A stretch of DNA of 64,000 bases, from the NCBI GenBank assembly GCA_963708245.1, contig OY970201.1, forward strand, positions 7,812,001 through 7,876,000. The letters run 5' to 3'. This stretch comes from CAVYXK01 sp963708245. GTDB lineage: Bacteria > Pseudomonadota > Alphaproteobacteria > Acetobacterales > Acetobacteraceae. Position numbers and translations under genes: made by a program. The notes under the pieces are model-generated. The model saw only the letters and a program-made list of their open reading frames with translations, did not search any database and was not told the DNA's origin. Positions 43,043 through 52,136 of the stretch are shown here, one piece after another (positions within the stretch are counted from its first letter, which is position 1; every line of letters starts with the position of its first letter).

Positions 43043-44415
43043 GTCGGCTGCCTTTGCGCGGCGGGGCTTGCCTGGTGTGCTGCGAGCACTCGGTCCACCA
43101 TCGCGCCGGACAAGCCGCAATAATTCGCCGGATCGAGTAGCCGGGCGAGCGCGTCGCGGTCCATGTGCGGCTTGATCTCGGGATGCGCGGCGAGCAGATC
43201 GAGGAAGCTGCCTCGGCCGGCGATGACGGCGCGGCAGATCTCATAGACGAGGTCATGCGCCCGCTGGCGTCCGAGCGCAGGGCCAAGGCCCATCATGACC
43301 GCTTCGGAGATGACAAGACCGCCGGTAAGATCGAGGTTTTTCCGCATCCGACCCGGATCGACCTGCAGCCCTTCGAGCACAAAGCGAGTTTGCGAGAGTG
43401 CGCCAGCGGAAAGGACGAAAATCTCGGGCAGAGCGATCCACTCGATCTCCCATGGACCGGTAGAACGCTCATGGTCCGCAACCATGGCATCGAGCAGAGC
43501 GGCCACATGCTGCCGCACCATCCCGGCGCAGGCGTGGATATAGGCGGACGAAATAGGGTTGCGCTTCTGGGGCATGGTGCTGCTGCTGCCGCGCCCCTCG
43601 GCGAAAGGCTCATAAACTTCCTCGACCTCGGTCTGCATCATTAGCTTCACGTCGGTGGCGATCTTGCCGAGTGTGCCGGTGACGAGCCCGAGAAAGCAGC
43701 CGACCTCGGCAATGCGATCGCGCACGGTGTGCCAGGCGATCTCTGGCTGGCCGAGACCAAGCTCGGCCATAAGCAACTGCTGGACTTCCAGGCCGCGGTC
43801 GCCGAGCGAGGCAAGCGTGCCGGTGGCCCCACCAAACTCACCGACCAAGACCCGCGGTCGAAGCTCAGCCAGGCGCACGAGATGACGCTGAAACGCCGCG
43901 AGCAGAACCGCGCATTTGTAGCCGAAGGTGATAGGCGTTGCCTGCTGTAGGTTGCTGCGCCCCGCCATCGGCGTGTCACGATAGCGGCGGGCAAGCGCGG
44001 CGAGCGCGTCGCCGATGGCAACAAGCTCTTGCTCGACCAAACCGAGCGCCGCGCGGATCTGCAGAATGGTGGCGGTGTCTGTTATGTCCTGGGTGGTAGC
44101 GCCCCAATGGCACCACTCGCCCAGGCCACGCTCGCAGAGCTGAACGAGCTGCTGCACCACCGGCAGCACAGGATAACCGATGCGCTCGGTTGCCTGTTTG
44201 AGCTTGGCCATATCAATCTTCTCGACCGAGCATTGACGACCGATCGCCTCTGCCGCCTCGGCCGGGATGACGCCGAGGCGGGCCTGAACGCGAGCCAGCG
44301 CCGCCTCGATGTCCAGATAGTACTGCACGCGGCTTTCGTCGGAGAAGATCTGCCGCATGGCAGGCGTGCCGAAGATGTCGCGGAACACGGTGGAGTCCAT
44401 CGCGCTGGCGGCCAT
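43039..44415 (-). CDS. Fumarase/aspartase-superfamily lyase (PcaB/PurB-like)
   Basis: The 458-residue protein has the three conserved regions of the superfamily: region 1 in CHWGATTQDITDTA, region 2 in GRSNLQQATPITFG with the His replaced by Gln at the usual HLQPAQP position, and region 3 GSSSTMPQKRNPISS with the catalytic Ser loop. The family includes adenylosuccinate lyase and 3-carboxy-cis,cis-muconate cycloisomerase; the sequence is closer to the PcaB branch by eye. It would eliminate or cyclise a substituted succinate. It lies 36 bp after the MFS gene and overlaps the MaoC gene. Confidence 0.85.
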   Translation of the reverse strand: MAASAMDSTVFRDIFGTPAMRQIFSDESRVQYYLDIEAALARVQARLGVIPAEAAEAIGRQCSVEKIDMAKLKQATERIGYPVLPVVQQLVQLCERGLGEWCHWGATTQDITDTATILQIRAALGLVEQELVAIGDALAALARRYRDTPMAGRSNLQQATPITFGYKCAVLLAAFQRHLVRLAELRPRVLVGEFGGATGTLASLGDRGLEVQQLLMAELGLGQPEIAWHTVRDRIAEVGCFLGLVTGTLGKIATDVKLMMQTEVEEVYEPFAEGRGSSSTMPQKRNPISSAYIHACAGMVRQHVAALLDAMVADHERSTGPWEIEWIALPEIFVLSAGALSQTRFVLEGLQVDPGRMRKNLDLTGGLVISEAVMMGLGPALGRQRAHDLVYEICRAVIAGRGSFLDLLAAHPEIKPHMDRDALARLLDPANYCGLSGAMVDRVLAAHQASPAAQRQPT

Positions 44416-44451
44416 TCCTTTCCCCTATCTATTGCAACCATCCGGATGCTG

Positions 44452-45840
44452 CTATTCGAGCACCTCCAGCGATTTTCCCGTGGTCGTCGGGCCGAAGACG
44501 CCGACCACCAGGACGACCACCATCCAGCAGACCGCGATATAGGCGAACACGCTGAGGTATCCGGCGGCGGCAAAAATCGTGCTGACGAAGAATGGGCCGA
44601 GCACATTGGCAAGTCGGCCGGTGCCATAGGTCAGCCCCATGCCGAAGCCCCGGACGTTCGTCGGGTAGAGCTCAGGCGTATAGGTGTAGAGGCCAACCGC
44701 CATGCACTGGAGGGTGATGACGACAAGCGAACCGAAAAGCACGATGAAGAGGGGCGAGCCCGAGAAACCATAGGCCAATCCGAAGATCGCGATCAGTACG
44801 CCATCGACAGTGATGAACCATTTGCGCTCGAAGCGGTCGACGAGGCCGGAGGCGATGAGCGCGCCGATCGGGTTCATGATCGCGATCAAGCTTGAGTAGC
44901 TAAGCGACTGCACCAGCGTAAAGCCGTGCTGAACCAGGAGCGTGGGCACCCAGGCGACAAAGCCGTAAAAGCCGAGCGTCTGGAAAATCCATGCGAGCAG
45001 CAGGATGATGGTCCGTCGGCGCTGCTTGCCGGAAAAAAGAACACGGAAGGCGCCCGGAACCGCGGCGGGCTCGGGCGGCGTAGCGGCAGGGGGCGCGAGT
45101 GGGCCGTGCTCTCTGATGGCAGCGGCTTCAAGCTCGTCCAGGATCGAATCGGCGTGCCCGATCTGATTCCAACGCACGTGCCAGCGCGGTGACTCCTTCA
45201 TACGCAGCGCGATCAGAATCGCGAAGACGCCGAGGCCGCCCCAGACGAATACGAGACGCCAGCCCCAGGGCGCGAGTGGCACCAGGAAGCGTGCCACCCA
45301 GGCGGTGGCCGGGATGCCGATCAACCCGATGGTGACAATGCGTCCCATGTATTTGCCGCGTACATGGGCGGGGAAGAACTCGCTAATATAGGTGTTGGCG
45401 ATCACCGTCATTCCCGACAGGCCGACACCGGTGAGGAAGCGGAAGGTGGCCAGCGAGGGGACGTCCCAGGAGAGCGCGTTGAGGAACGAGAACACCGCAT
45501 AGACGAGTATGGAGATGATGAAGCCGCGCTTGCGTCCGAACGCATCGGAGAACCGGCCGCCGAAGACCGCGCCGATGAACATGCCGCCGAAGCTCGCGGA
45601 GGTGATTAGGGCGATCGCACTGTTCGGGATGTTCCAGGCCTGCCTCACGCCGGGCGCGGCGTAGGCGAAGGTGTTGAGGTCGGCCAGCTCGAAGAAATAG
45701 GCGAAGGCCAGAGCGGCGACGGCGATGCGGTGCAGCGAGGTGATCGGCAGCCTGTCGAGCCGTGCGCTAGCGGTGGCCATCGGCCTTCCGGCTGGAGGTG
45801 GCGGCGCACCTGGCCGTTGCCCTTCAGTGACGGTGCTCAT
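44452..45840 (-). CDS. MFS transporter, sugar/metabolite or aromatic-acid:H+ symporter type
   Basis: The 462-residue 12-TMS transporter from ATG 45840 has the motif-A loop GGRFSDAFGRKRGF and its repeat SGLVDRFERKW, plus the RFLTGVGLSGMTVIANTYISE segment between TM4 and TM5 typical of the sugar-porter/AAHS-like branch, and a Pro/Ala-rich central loop around residues 240-265. It is probably an importer of the acid processed by the four genes that follow it. A Pro-rich cytosolic N-terminus (APPPPAGRP) precedes TM1. It heads the operon 45840-38089. Confidence 0.85.
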   Translation of the reverse strand: MSTVTEGQRPGAPPPPAGRPMATASARLDRLPITSLHRIAVAALAFAYFFELADLNTFAYAAPGVRQAWNIPNSAIALITSASFGGMFIGAVFGGRFSDAFGRKRGFIISILVYAVFSFLNALSWDVPSLATFRFLTGVGLSGMTVIANTYISEFFPAHVRGKYMGRIVTIGLIGIPATAWVARFLVPLAPWGWRLVFVWGGLGVFAILIALRMKESPRWHVRWNQIGHADSILDELEAAAIREHGPLAPPAATPPEPAAVPGAFRVLFSGKQRRRTIILLLAWIFQTLGFYGFVAWVPTLLVQHGFTLVQSLSYSSLIAIMNPIGALIASGLVDRFERKWFITVDGVLIAIFGLAYGFSGSPLFIVLFGSLVVITLQCMAVGLYTYTPELYPTNVRGFGMGLTYGTGRLANVLGPFFVSTIFAAAGYLSVFAYIAVCWMVVVLVVGVFGPTTTGKSLEVLE

Positions 45841-46084
45841 CCTGCACGCTCCCCCGATGTTCGTCGTTCTGAGCTGATGCCACGTAATCGTGGAATACAG
45901 GCAAGCGCAAGCCTCGAAGGAGTTTGTGCAGCGCACAACAATGCCGCCGGACGGGTGGCCACCGGGGGCGGGAAAATGTGCTCTCGCTTACGACGGGCGC
46001 AGCGCGCCATCGCGGCGGCCTATCCGATTATATCAATTGCAAAACCATGGACCTCCAGAGTTTCACTCGCAACCAGCAATGCTG

Positions 46085-47434
46085 TCACGCTCGCACCGAC
46101 CTCTGAAACTGCCGCAGCACCTGGTTCCCCCGCTCGGTGGCGTTGTCCATCACCTGCTGCGCGGTCACCCCACCTTGCAGCGCCTTCTCGAACTCCTCCG
46201 AGATGATGTTGCGGATCTCTGGCAGCCGCCCGAGCCGGATGCCGCGCGAGTTGGCGGTCACCTTGCCCCGCGTGAGCTGTTTGATCGGTAGGTCGGTACC
46301 GGGGTTTTTGTCGAACCAGCCCTGCTGCTGCATCAGTGCGGCGCCGGCGAACGTAACCGGCACATAGCCCGTGTTCTCCGCCCAGGTCGCATCGACCTCG
46401 GGTCGGCCGATATACCGAAGGAACTCTGCCAGCGCTTTGTAGTCTGCGGCAGTGCGGTTCGGCGCCGTCATCGGCCACAAGCTGGCGCCGCCGATGATCG
46501 AGTTGATCGGCTGTTTGATGATTGTCGGATCATACGGCAGCAGCGCTGGCGCGAAGGCGAATTTCGCCCCTTGCACCAACGCCCCGCGATACGCGGAGGA
46601 GTTGAACGTGATCGCTACCTGCCCGGCCAGGAACACCGGATCAGGCGTGTTGTCGCGGCCGCCGTATTTGAACGTGCCGTCCTTCGCCATCGCCAGCATC
46701 CGCTCAATGATCGCCACGTGCGGCTTGCTGTTGATCTGCAGCACAGCGTCCAGCCCCTCGAATCCATTCTCCTTCGTGGCGAAGGGAATGTTGTGGATGG
46801 CGCCGTACTGCTCGACCATGATCCACGTGAACCAGGAGGAGTTCATCGGGATCTCGGCGGCGTTCTTGCTCTTGATCGTCTGGGCTGCCGCCTGCACCTC
46901 CTCCCACGTCGCCGGCGGCTTTGCGGGGTCCAGCCCAGCCTTCTGGAACGCATCCTTGCTGTACCACATGATTGCGGTGGAGGAATTGAACGGCATCGAC
47001 GCCATCCGCCCGTCCGCGAGGCTGTAATAGCCGCGCACCGCCGGGATATACGCTTTTGGGTCGATCGGAACGCCGGTCTCTTTCACCAGCTCCCACACTT
47101 CCTTGGTGGCTCGGCCGGCTGCGATCATGTTCTCGGTGCCAACCTCGAAAATCTGCACCAGGGTGGGTGCTTGGCCGGCTCGGAATGCGGCGATGGTCGC
47201 GGTCATCAGGTCGGCGTAGCCGCCCTTGTAGATCGCCTCCACTACCACCTCGCTCTGCGAGGCGTTGAAGCCGGACACGATTTTCGTGACCTGGTCCCCG
47301 AGCGGGCCAGTCATAGCGTGCCAGAAGACGACCTTCGTCTTGGCCGCCGAGTTTGTCTGTTGTGCGGAAGCCGGCCGGGCGAACGGAACGGTGGCAAGCG
47401 CGGCGGTGCCGGCAAGCATGGTACGGCGGTGCAT
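46085..47434 (-). CDS. Extracellular solute-binding protein, UgpB-like (sn-glycerol-3-phosphate type)
   Basis: The 449-residue protein starts at ATG 47434 with a purine-rich leader (gaggggagaagc). Signal peptide MHRRTMLAGTAALATVPFAR is Tat-like and is followed by KVVFWHAMTGPLGDQV, and then FRAGQAPTLVQIFEVGTENM, both typical of UgpB. UgpB delivers glycerol-3-phosphate or glycerophosphodiesters to a UgpAEC importer. No permease is adjacent; the nearest UgpA/E/C-like genes are at 56-60 kb and have their own binding protein. Gap of 244 bp separates it from the MFS operon. Confidence 0.87.
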   Translation of the reverse strand: MHRRTMLAGTAALATVPFARPASAQQTNSAAKTKVVFWHAMTGPLGDQVTKIVSGFNASQSEVVVEAIYKGGYADLMTATIAAFRAGQAPTLVQIFEVGTENMIAAGRATKEVWELVKETGVPIDPKAYIPAVRGYYSLADGRMASMPFNSSTAIMWYSKDAFQKAGLDPAKPPATWEEVQAAAQTIKSKNAAEIPMNSSWFTWIMVEQYGAIHNIPFATKENGFEGLDAVLQINSKPHVAIIERMLAMAKDGTFKYGGRDNTPDPVFLAGQVAITFNSSAYRGALVQGAKFAFAPALLPYDPTIIKQPINSIIGGASLWPMTAPNRTAADYKALAEFLRYIGRPEVDATWAENTGYVPVTFAGAALMQQQGWFDKNPGTDLPIKQLTRGKVTANSRGIRLGRLPEIRNIISEEFEKALQGGVTAQQVMDNATERGNQVLRQFQRSVRA

Positions 47435-47538
47435 TCCGGTGCTTCTCCCCTCAGGTGCGGCCGGCCTACCTGAGCCGCGTTGCGATCCTACTACAGGCGC
47501 AAGACGGTTCCGGGAAGCCGGCGCGCCCCTCGCGGTCC

Positions 47539-48393
47539 TTACGGAAGAACGACCCGCCGATAGAGATGCCAGCTCGCGTGGCTCAGCACGGGAAACACCA
47601 ATGCGAGGCCAAGCAGCAGTGGGATCGATCCCAGGACCAGCCCCCCGGCAATGACCAGCCCCCACACCGCCATCGGACCCGGGCTCACCAGCACCGCCCG
47701 AACGGACGCCCGGATGGCAGTCTCGGCCGTCACGTGACGGTCCAGGATCAGTGGGAAGGAGACCACGCTCAGCATCAGCACCAGCAGGGCGAACAGGAAT
47801 CCCACGAAATTGCCTACCACGATCAGCACCCAGCCAGCCCTGGTCAAGAACACGGCGTGCAGGAAGTCCGTTGCCGAAGCGGGCGGAGCCCCGAGTGTCA
47901 GCCGGTAGATCGTCTCTGCCGCCACCAGCCAGAGCACGAAGATCACCGCCAGCGTCAGTCCCAGCTTCATGATCGCCCCAAGCGCCGGCGAGCGGACCAC
48001 ATAGAAGGCGTTCCACCAGGCGACGTCCAAGCCTTGCTCACGGCGCATGCTCATCTCATAGATGCCAATGCCGGCAAGCGGGCCGAGTAGTGCAAATCCC
48101 GCCGCCAGAGGGAAGACCAAGGGCAGCACGCCATAGCCCGAGGCGACCCGCGACAGCACCAAGCCCACAACCGGATAGAGTGCGCACAAAAACAGGTAAT
48201 GGGTGGGATCGGCGTTGAAATCCTCCATGCCTTTCGAGAGCGCATCGCGGATATCAGCCAGCCCGATCCTGCGCACCAGCGGGCGCGCCGATCTTGCCGC
48301 TCCCCCGACATCCCGGTGCCCGGCCTCATCCAGGCTGATCGCCGCGGCCTTGACCTGGTCCCAGGTCCACACCACGGGATTTCGAATAGTCAT
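47539..48393 (-). CDS. DUF2189 family membrane protein
   Basis: The 284-residue protein from ATG 48393 (gttcgggaggaacgacc leader) has a soluble N-terminal part (RIGLADIRDALSKGMEDFNAD) and about six hydrophobic segments (VLPLVFPLAAGFALLGPLAG, ALGAIMKLGLTLAVIFVLWL, LVIAGGLVLGSIPLLLGLAL), as in DUF2189 proteins, which are conserved proteobacterial inner-membrane proteins of unknown role. Its start overlaps the stop of the upstream secreted-protein gene by 4 bases. Confidence 0.82.
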   Translation of the reverse strand: MTIRNPVVWTWDQVKAAAISLDEAGHRDVGGAARSARPLVRRIGLADIRDALSKGMEDFNADPTHYLFLCALYPVVGLVLSRVASGYGVLPLVFPLAAGFALLGPLAGIGIYEMSMRREQGLDVAWWNAFYVVRSPALGAIMKLGLTLAVIFVLWLVAAETIYRLTLGAPPASATDFLHAVFLTRAGWVLIVVGNFVGFLFALLVLMLSVVSFPLILDRHVTAETAIRASVRAVLVSPGPMAVWGLVIAGGLVLGSIPLLLGLALVFPVLSHASWHLYRRVVLP

Positions 48394-49022
48394 GGTCGTT
48401 CCTCCCGAACCGCACGTTCGAGGGATCGCAGGTCCGGCCGTGGCAGGCTTCCACACGGCCGCCGGTCACGGCAGAGCCGCGACCCGCAACAGCGCGAACT
48501 ATGCGCCGCAGTGGCAGCCACATCAATGCCGCTGAGCAGCCGACAGGCTTCGAGGCTATCGAGGAATTGTGCGGTGCACTTGCGTGTGGTCTGGCAACAG
48601 ACCCGCCGGCCCGGACTTGTCAGGTACATCGTTCCTACCATGAAGCAGTAGATTCTGATGTTGACGACAGCATTCACCTCCCAGGTCGGGGCGTACCAGA
48701 CCTTCGCCATTGACCGCTTCGCCGGCTCAGGCTCGGGCCCGCAGTGGCTGACATCGGTAACGACGGCTTTGGGTGGGACGTCATACCACCTGGCGGCGAC
48801 ATGGACCTGGTACGCTCGTGCTCCATCAGGCTTATCGACGGCGCGCCACTCGCTATCGTTGAGCACGTGTCCATCCGATGCACGGCAGCACGTCACCGCG
48901 GTTCCCGGCTGAACGTGGCACTCCCACCACTTATGCTCCGCGCTTCCCAGATCGACACCGGGAGGAGGATTGGCCAAGGCCCGTGTGGCCAAGAGCGCGA
49001 GAAAAAAAGCAGCCAGCCTCAT
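48390..49022 (-). CDS. Secreted Cys-rich hypothetical protein
   Basis: The 210-residue frame from ATG 49022 has a signal peptide (MRLAAFFLALLATRALA) and a short conserved-looking core with KWWECHVQPGTAVTCCRASD, EWRAVD and YCFMVGTMY. Secreted proteins with a WWxC..CC..DGH pattern of about 115 residues are common; here the frame runs about 90 residues beyond the expected end into Arg/Ser-rich sequence (RRVCCQTTRKCTAQFLDSL) that reads like read-through, so the native stop may have been lost. It overlaps the DUF2189 start by 4 bp. Function unknown. Confidence 0.55.
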   Translation of the reverse strand: MRLAAFFLALLATRALANPPPGVDLGSAEHKWWECHVQPGTAVTCCRASDGHVLNDSEWRAVDKPDGARAYQVHVAARWYDVPPKAVVTDVSHCGPEPEPAKRSMAKVWYAPTWEVNAVVNIRIYCFMVGTMYLTSPGRRVCCQTTRKCTAQFLDSLEACRLLSGIDVAATAAHSSRCCGSRLCRDRRPCGSLPRPDLRSLERAVREERP

Positions 49023-49200
49023 TGCTGAATTTTCCGATCGTTGGTTAACAGAGTCGTTGCGCCGGATACACCATTGCAAGCCGCGTGCCGGCTACCGGAA
49101 CCGGTGAGCCCCGGACCGAGCGATCAGATCGGCAGTATAACGTGTCCGGTTGTCTACCGCAAAGACTTTCGTAGCAACAGGTAAACGTCCGGTGTACTAG

Positions 49201-50128
49201 GGCCTGTCGTCAAATCCCGACCAGTGGTTCGCCAGTTAGGGCGGGCTTGGTGAGTCCGGATTGCAACACCGTTCGGTAATCAGCAGGAGACGGCGAGATA
49301 GCCGATTCCGGCACGGCGCGTACTTCAATTCGTAGACGGTCAGCTTTGCAGGAGCTGACCGATGCGCCGCTACGGACTTCGCGACGACCAGTGGGACCGG
49401 ATCAAGGACCTTTTGCCAGGCCGCAAGGGTTCGGTCGGCGTGACCGCGGCGGACAACCGCCGGTTCGTTGAAGCGGTGCTCTACCGCTACCGGGCCGGCA
49501 TTCCCTGGCGCGATCTGCCGGAACGCTTCGGCGACTGGAAGAACACCCACCGACGCTTCAGTCGCTGGGCGAAATCCGGCGTCTGGAAGCGAGTGTTTCA
49601 GCATCTTGCCGTCGATGCCGACAACGAATACGCGATGATCGACAGCACCATCGTGCGGGCCCATCAGCACAGTGCGGGCGCCCAAAAAAAGACGGCGAGG
49701 ACCAGGCCATTGGGCGCTCGCGCGGCGGACTGAGCACCAAGATCCATACCATGGTCGATGCGCTGGGCAATCCGGTCGGCTTTCACCTGACCGGCGGCGA
49801 GGCGCACGACCTGGTTGGTGCCGACCATCTCTTGCCGGATATGCAGGCCGACATGCTGATCGCCGATAAAGCATTCGATGCCGACGAGCGGGTCATCGAG
49901 CCGTTGGCGGCAGCGGGCAAAACCGCGGTGATCCCGCCGAAGGCCAACCGCCGGGCGCCGCGGGCGTTCGATCGGCATCTCTACAAGGAACGCCACCTGA
50001 TCGAGAACTTCTTCGCCAAACTCAAGCAGTTTCGCGCCATCGCCACCCGTTACGACAAGACCGCACGCAACTTCCTGGCCGCCATCTACCTCACCGCCAG
50101 CGCGATTTGGCTCAATTGACGACACGCC
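49201..50128 (+). mobile_element. IS5 family element (IS427-type)
   Basis: About 928 bp bounded by 13-bp terminal inverted repeats differing at one base (left ggcctgtcgtcaa 49201-49213; right ttgacgacacgcc 50116-50128). CTAG flanks both sides (49197-49200 and 50129-50132), which fits a short target duplication. Inside is one transposase split into two frames. The IS66-type element starts only 54 bp after its right end. Confidence 0.85.
49362..50119 (+). CDS. IS5 family (IS427-type) transposase, two frames joined by -1 frameshift
   Basis: The first frame (49362-49733) starts MRRYGLRDDQWDRIKDLLPG with the family N-terminus and the first catalytic Asp in AMIDSTIVRAHQH. At 49685-49691 lies the heptamer A AAA AAG, phased for a -1 shift. 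The -1 frame continues KDGEDQAIGRSRGGLSTKIH, then the second Asp (LIADKAFDADE) and the Glu (KERHLIENFFAKLKQF) to the stop at 50119. Programmed frameshifting at this point is known for IS427-type elements, so the element looks complete and possibly active. Confidence 0.88.
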
Positions 50129-50181
50129 CTAGCGTAATAAGGGGCAAGAAGTCGGGGCGCCTGCCCAAATGCCCTTAACGC

Positions 50182-51869
50182 GTAAGAGGGGCAAAATTCC
50201 GGGCCGGGGTTGATTTTTTTCTTGCCCCGACGCGGGGCGGTCGATTCCAAGCTCACCATGGTCGTCCCGCCCGACATCGATGGTCTGCCGCCGGCCGAGC
50301 TGAAGCAGTTGCTAGTGAAGCTGCTGGAGGAGAACGCCGAGCAGAGACGCGTGATGGCGGAGCTGCGCGACGAAGTTGCACGGCTCAAGGGCCTGAAGTG
50401 CCGGCCGCCGATCAAACCGAGCGGTATGGAGAACGCCACCTCGCCGAAACCAGGTGGGAAACGCGCCCGTCGCCGCGGCCGCGGCAAGCTAACGCCGCGG
50501 GTCAACGTCGAGGAGCAGGTCCTCAAGGCGGACGTTCCGGCCGGCTCGCGCTTCAAGGGCTACGAGGATTTCGTGGTGCAGGACCTCGAGCTGCGGGGGC
50601 GGGTGATCCGCTATCGGCGCGAGCGCTGGGTCACGCCGGATGGGCAGACAGTGATCGCCCCATTGCCGCCCGGTGTAAGGGGGCATGTTGGGCCGGAATT
50701 GCGCCGCTTCGTGCTGGCCCAGTACCACCAGGGACAAGTCACCGTGCCACGCTTGCTCGCGCTGCTGCAGGCGATCGGCGTGGGCATCTCGAAGCGACAG
50801 CTTGTGCGGCTGTTGATCGACGGACAGGACGAGTTCCTGGCGGAAGCGCGCGACGTGCTGCGCGCCGGGCTTAAGAGGGCGCGCTGGATCACGGTGGATG
50901 ACACCGGGGCGCGGCATAAAGGCGCCAATGGGGTGTGCACGCAGATCGGCAATGACAACTTCGCCTGGTTCGGCACGACGGGGAGCAAGAGCCGGTTGAA
51001 CTTCCTCGATCTGCTGCGTGCCGGCCACACCGATTACGTGATCAATGACGCGGCGCTGAGCTACATGCGCGAACGAGCGTTGTCCGGGCCTGTCATCGCC
51101 CGCCTGGCTGAACACTCGGACAAGCAGTTCGCCGATACGGCGGCCTGGCAGGCGCATCTCGAGCGACTTGGCATCACCGAGCTGAGGGTGACCCCCGACC
51201 CGGTGCAGATTGCCACTGAGGGCGCGCTGTGGGGCAGCATCCAGTCGCATGAGTTTCTGCGCGAGGCGGTGGTGGTCAGCGATGATGCCGGCCAGTTCGA
51301 TGTTGGTCGGCACGCGCTCTGCTGGGTGCATGCCGAGCGGCTGGTGCACAAGCTTGACACCTTCACCGAGGCACAACGCCTCGCGCAGCAACGTGTCCGC
51401 TCACTGATCTGGCGGTTCTACGCCGACCTGAAGGCGTATCGGGTCAATCCGACAACCCGTCGGCGTGGCCAACTGCGCGCCCGCTTCGACCGCATCTTCC
51501 GCCGCCGCACCGGCTTCGCCACCCTCGATCGGCTGCTCGCACGGCTGCATGCCAACAAGGCTGAACTGTTGGCCGTGCTCGATCATCCGGACATCCCGTT
51601 GCATACCAACGGCTCGGAGAACGACATCCGCTGCCAGGTGACGAAGCGCAAGATCAGCGGCGGCACGCGTAGCGATCTCGGGCGCGACTGTCGCGATGCC
51701 TTCCTCAGCTTGGCCAAGACTTGCGTCAAGTTGGGTGTCGCTTTCTGGGATTACCTCGGCAGCAGGCTTGGCGTCGCCGGGCAACCGATCGTGCCGCCGC
51801 TGCCCGACCTCATCCACTGCCGCGGCCAGCCGGCATAGCTGCCGCTGCCAGGAATTTTGCCCCTCTTAC
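50182..51869 (+). mobile_element. IS66-type element carrying a transposase only
   Basis: The ends are perfect 19-bp inverted repeats (left gtaagaggggcaaaattcc 50182-50200; right ggaattttgcccctcttac 51851-51869). The 8 bp outside are cttaacgc (50174-50181) and cttaaagc (51870-51877), an 8-bp target duplication with one mismatch, the size expected for IS66. Total about 1.69 kb. The tnpA and tnpB genes of typical IS66 elements are absent. Confidence 0.85.
50258..51838 (+). CDS. IS66 family transposase (TnpC-like)
   Basis: The 526-residue protein from ATG 50258 starts MVVPPDIDGLPPAELKQLLV and has a leucine-zipper-like N-terminal helix (LLEENAEQRRVMAELRDEVA), a Lys/Arg-rich linker, and a DDE domain with the first acid in WITVDDTGARHKG, the central SDDAGQFDVG segment and the closing Glu in HTNGSENDIRCQVTKRKISG. 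This is the IS66 TnpC layout. A TTG start at 50210 is possible. It fills almost the whole element. Confidence 0.85.
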   Translation: MVVPPDIDGLPPAELKQLLVKLLEENAEQRRVMAELRDEVARLKGLKCRPPIKPSGMENATSPKPGGKRARRRGRGKLTPRVNVEEQVLKADVPAGSRFKGYEDFVVQDLELRGRVIRYRRERWVTPDGQTVIAPLPPGVRGHVGPELRRFVLAQYHQGQVTVPRLLALLQAIGVGISKRQLVRLLIDGQDEFLAEARDVLRAGLKRARWITVDDTGARHKGANGVCTQIGNDNFAWFGTTGSKSRLNFLDLLRAGHTDYVINDAALSYMRERALSGPVIARLAEHSDKQFADTAAWQAHLERLGITELRVTPDPVQIATEGALWGSIQSHEFLREAVVVSDDAGQFDVGRHALCWVHAERLVHKLDTFTEAQRLAQQRVRSLIWRFYADLKAYRVNPTTRRRGQLRARFDRIFRRRTGFATLDRLLARLHANKAELLAVLDHPDIPLHTNGSENDIRCQVTKRKISGGTRSDLGRDCRDAFLSLAKTCVKLGVAFWDYLGSRLGVAGQPIVPPLPDLIHCRGQPA

Positions 51870-51886
51870 CTTAAAGCGCCCTCAGG

Positions 51887-51946
51887 TTGCGTCATTTCTG
51901 CGCTAGCTGCGTCATTACCGGGCAAGCTGCATCATTCCTGAGCTTT
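51887..51946. repeat. Three 20-bp imperfect direct repeats (TGCGTCATT)
   Basis: The nonamer tg(c)(g/a)tcatt recurs at 51888, 51908 and 51928, each within a 20-bp unit. Multiple about 20-bp repeats near an end are a feature of IS21-family elements, so this may be a relict IS end in the same hotspot. There is no transposase gene of that type nearby. Confidence 0.45.
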
Positions 51947-52136
51947 CGGCATGGTATCAAATTCAGGCATCCTGGCGATGGCGCCGTTTGTAATGATCGT
52001 ACACTCGGCTCCGAGTTGCGATAGCAAAGTTCCATATCGGATGGAGTTATTGCAATGAACTTTCAGGCGTTCCTGCGCGGGGATGGCGGGGCAATTTGCC
52101 TCCGCCATCCGCGCTCAAGGAAGCCGGACCACAGCC

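Noticed and set aside
51887..51946. Three 20-bp repeats as a CRISPR remnant
   Set aside because: Units are contiguous without spacers, and they sit in an IS hotspot; a relic IS end fits better.
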